Source: Salinisphaera sp. LB1 (GTDB lineage: Bacteria > Pseudomonadota > Gammaproteobacteria > Nevskiales > Salinisphaeraceae). Taken from it: a stretch of DNA of 64,000 bases. Position 1 is the first letter of the stretch; every line of letters begins with the position of its first letter. The position numbers and the translations under genes are program-made. Below are positions 63,376 through 64,000 of the stretch, in pieces. The notes below the pieces were generated by a model. The model searched no databases and was not told the DNA's origin. It saw only the letters and a program-made list of their open reading frames with translations. The stretch lies in contig NZ_CP029488.1 of the NCBI RefSeq assembly GCF_003177035.1, positions 62,001-126,000 on the forward strand. Direction: 5' to 3'.

Positions 63376-64000
63376 TCACGTATGCCGCTTCAGACTCTCC
63401 ACAATTCGCTCGGCCGCGTGTCCATCCCACAATGGTGGCCGCTTTTGGGCAGCCCGCCACGATTCATCGGCTGCAAACGAAGCCGCATGCACGGCATCAA
63501 GAAGCTGCTCGGCCCGAACCAGTTGGTTGGTGCCCTGGGTAAGTGTGACGGGGCGCTCCGTCGTATCTCTTATCGTCAGACACGGGATGCTGAGATAGGT
63601 CGTCTCTTCCTGCATCCCCCCCGAATCGGTAATAGCGATAGCGGCGCCGGTGAGCAGGTTCATGAAACTCACATACCCCTGCGGTTCAAGCAGCCGAATA
63701 CCGGCACATGCCCGTAGCCGGCTCAACAGCCCCGCGCCTTCGAGACGCGCCCGGGTCCGCGGATGGACCGGAAAAACAATAGGCAGATCCGCGCTTATAC
63801 GCCCAAGCGTGTTAACCAACGTCGCCAGGCGCGCTGGATCGTCGACGTTGGAGGGACGATGCAGCGTTACCACGGCATAACTGCCGAATACGAGCCCCTG
63901 GTCGGCCCGAGTGCTCGCAGCCTCGATGCGCGGGCGCATGAATTCGAACGTATCAATCATCACGTTCCCCACGAAATCAATGCGCGCCTCCGGGATGCCT
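63376..64000 (-). CDS. wecB: UDP-N-acetylglucosamine 2-epimerase (non-hydrolysing), partial
   Basis: The C-terminal part, about 208 residues, of a WecB-type epimerase. The gene runs off the right edge, so the start is missing. Visible hallmarks are 'FVGNVMIDTFE', 'VVTLHRPSNVDDP', 'FPVHPRTRARLE', 'LLEPQGYVSFMNLL' and 'ITDSGGMQEETTYLSIPCLTIRDTTERPVT' (in part), the UDP-binding end of the fold. It makes UDP-ManNAc from UDP-GlcNAc, a precursor for the polysaccharide made by the adjacent operon. It ends 168 bp before the PEP-CTERM gene. Confidence 0.93.
   Translation of the reverse strand, partial: GIPEARIDFVGNVMIDTFEFMRPRIEAASTRADQGLVFGSYAVVTLHRPSNVDDPARLATLVNTLGRISADLPIVFPVHPRTRARLEGAGLLSRLRACAGIRLLEPQGYVSFMNLLTGAAIAITDSGGMQEETTYLSIPCLTIRDTTERPVTLTQGTNQLVRAEQLLDAVHAASFAADESWRAAQKRPPLWDGHAAERIVESLKRHT

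Noticed and set aside
1-64000. CRISPR array, rRNA or replication origin
   Set aside because: No evenly spaced short repeats, no rRNA-like sequence and no DnaA-box cluster were noticed on either strand.

Overview
The window comes from a high-GC proteobacterium. The codon use, the XrtA/PEP-CTERM exopolysaccharide locus, the MetA-type porin with meta-cleavage genes and the gallate-type gal genes fit an environmental gammaproteobacterium best. A halophile such as Salinisphaera is a guess only; no rRNA or other phylogenetic marker is present.

Region 1 (1-11.4 kb) is the right end of a genomic island. It carries an aromatic-acid module. On the minus strand lie an MFS aromatic-acid transporter, a MetA_deg-type outer-membrane channel and a class I (VOC) extradiol dioxygenase. 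On the plus strand lies a tightly coupled operon: TetR regulator, LigI-type 2-pyrone-4,6-dicarboxylate lactonase, GalB-type 4-oxalomesaconate hydratase, GalC/LigK-type aldolase and GalD-type tautomerase. Together the last four would take PDC or 4-oxalomesaconate to pyruvate and oxaloacetate. No LigAB- or GalA-type ring-cleavage enzyme is in view. The module is bracketed by two diverged 189-bp direct repeats and is followed by a tyrosine integrase. A 45-bp 3' fragment of a tRNA-Val(CAC) gene at 11384-11428 looks like attR, so the island should extend left, past the window edge, to an intact tRNA-Val.

Region 2 (11.6-32.5 kb) is a variable surface-polysaccharide region. It holds glycosyltransferases of several families (GT8, GT4, GT2, GT32-like), an asparagine-synthase-type amidotransferase, GalE, a Wzx-type flippase, a methyltransferase, a phosphatidylserine-decarboxylase-like protein, a degenerate sulfotransferase-like protein and a large secreted RIFT-barrel-like protein. 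Two insertion sequences with recognisable ends and target duplications (IS481 family, 6 bp CCTAGC; IS5 family, probably TTAA) and two frameshifted genes show that the region is being remodelled.

Region 3 (32.5-64 kb) is a nearly complete XrtA (exosortase A)/PEP-CTERM exopolysaccharide locus, read entirely on the minus strand. It runs from the initiating phosphosugar transferase EpsB through PrsK/PrsR/PrsT, the export, chain-length and tyrosine-kinase proteins, the XrtA-associated outer-membrane protein and ATPase, a polysaccharide deacetylase, a FemAB-like protein, XrtA fused to EpsI and several XrtA-associated glycosyltransferases, to an ATP-grasp enzyme, an alpha/alpha-toroid protein and an O-glycosylation ligase. 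Many neighbours overlap by ATGA. A very small PEP-CTERM protein (106 aa) and a partial wecB lie upstream. A 20-bp motif (ATG-N4-TTTTTTCGACACC on the plus strand) occurs upstream of both epsB and the PEP-CTERM gene, and is a candidate element tying substrate and polysaccharide expression to PrsK/PrsR.
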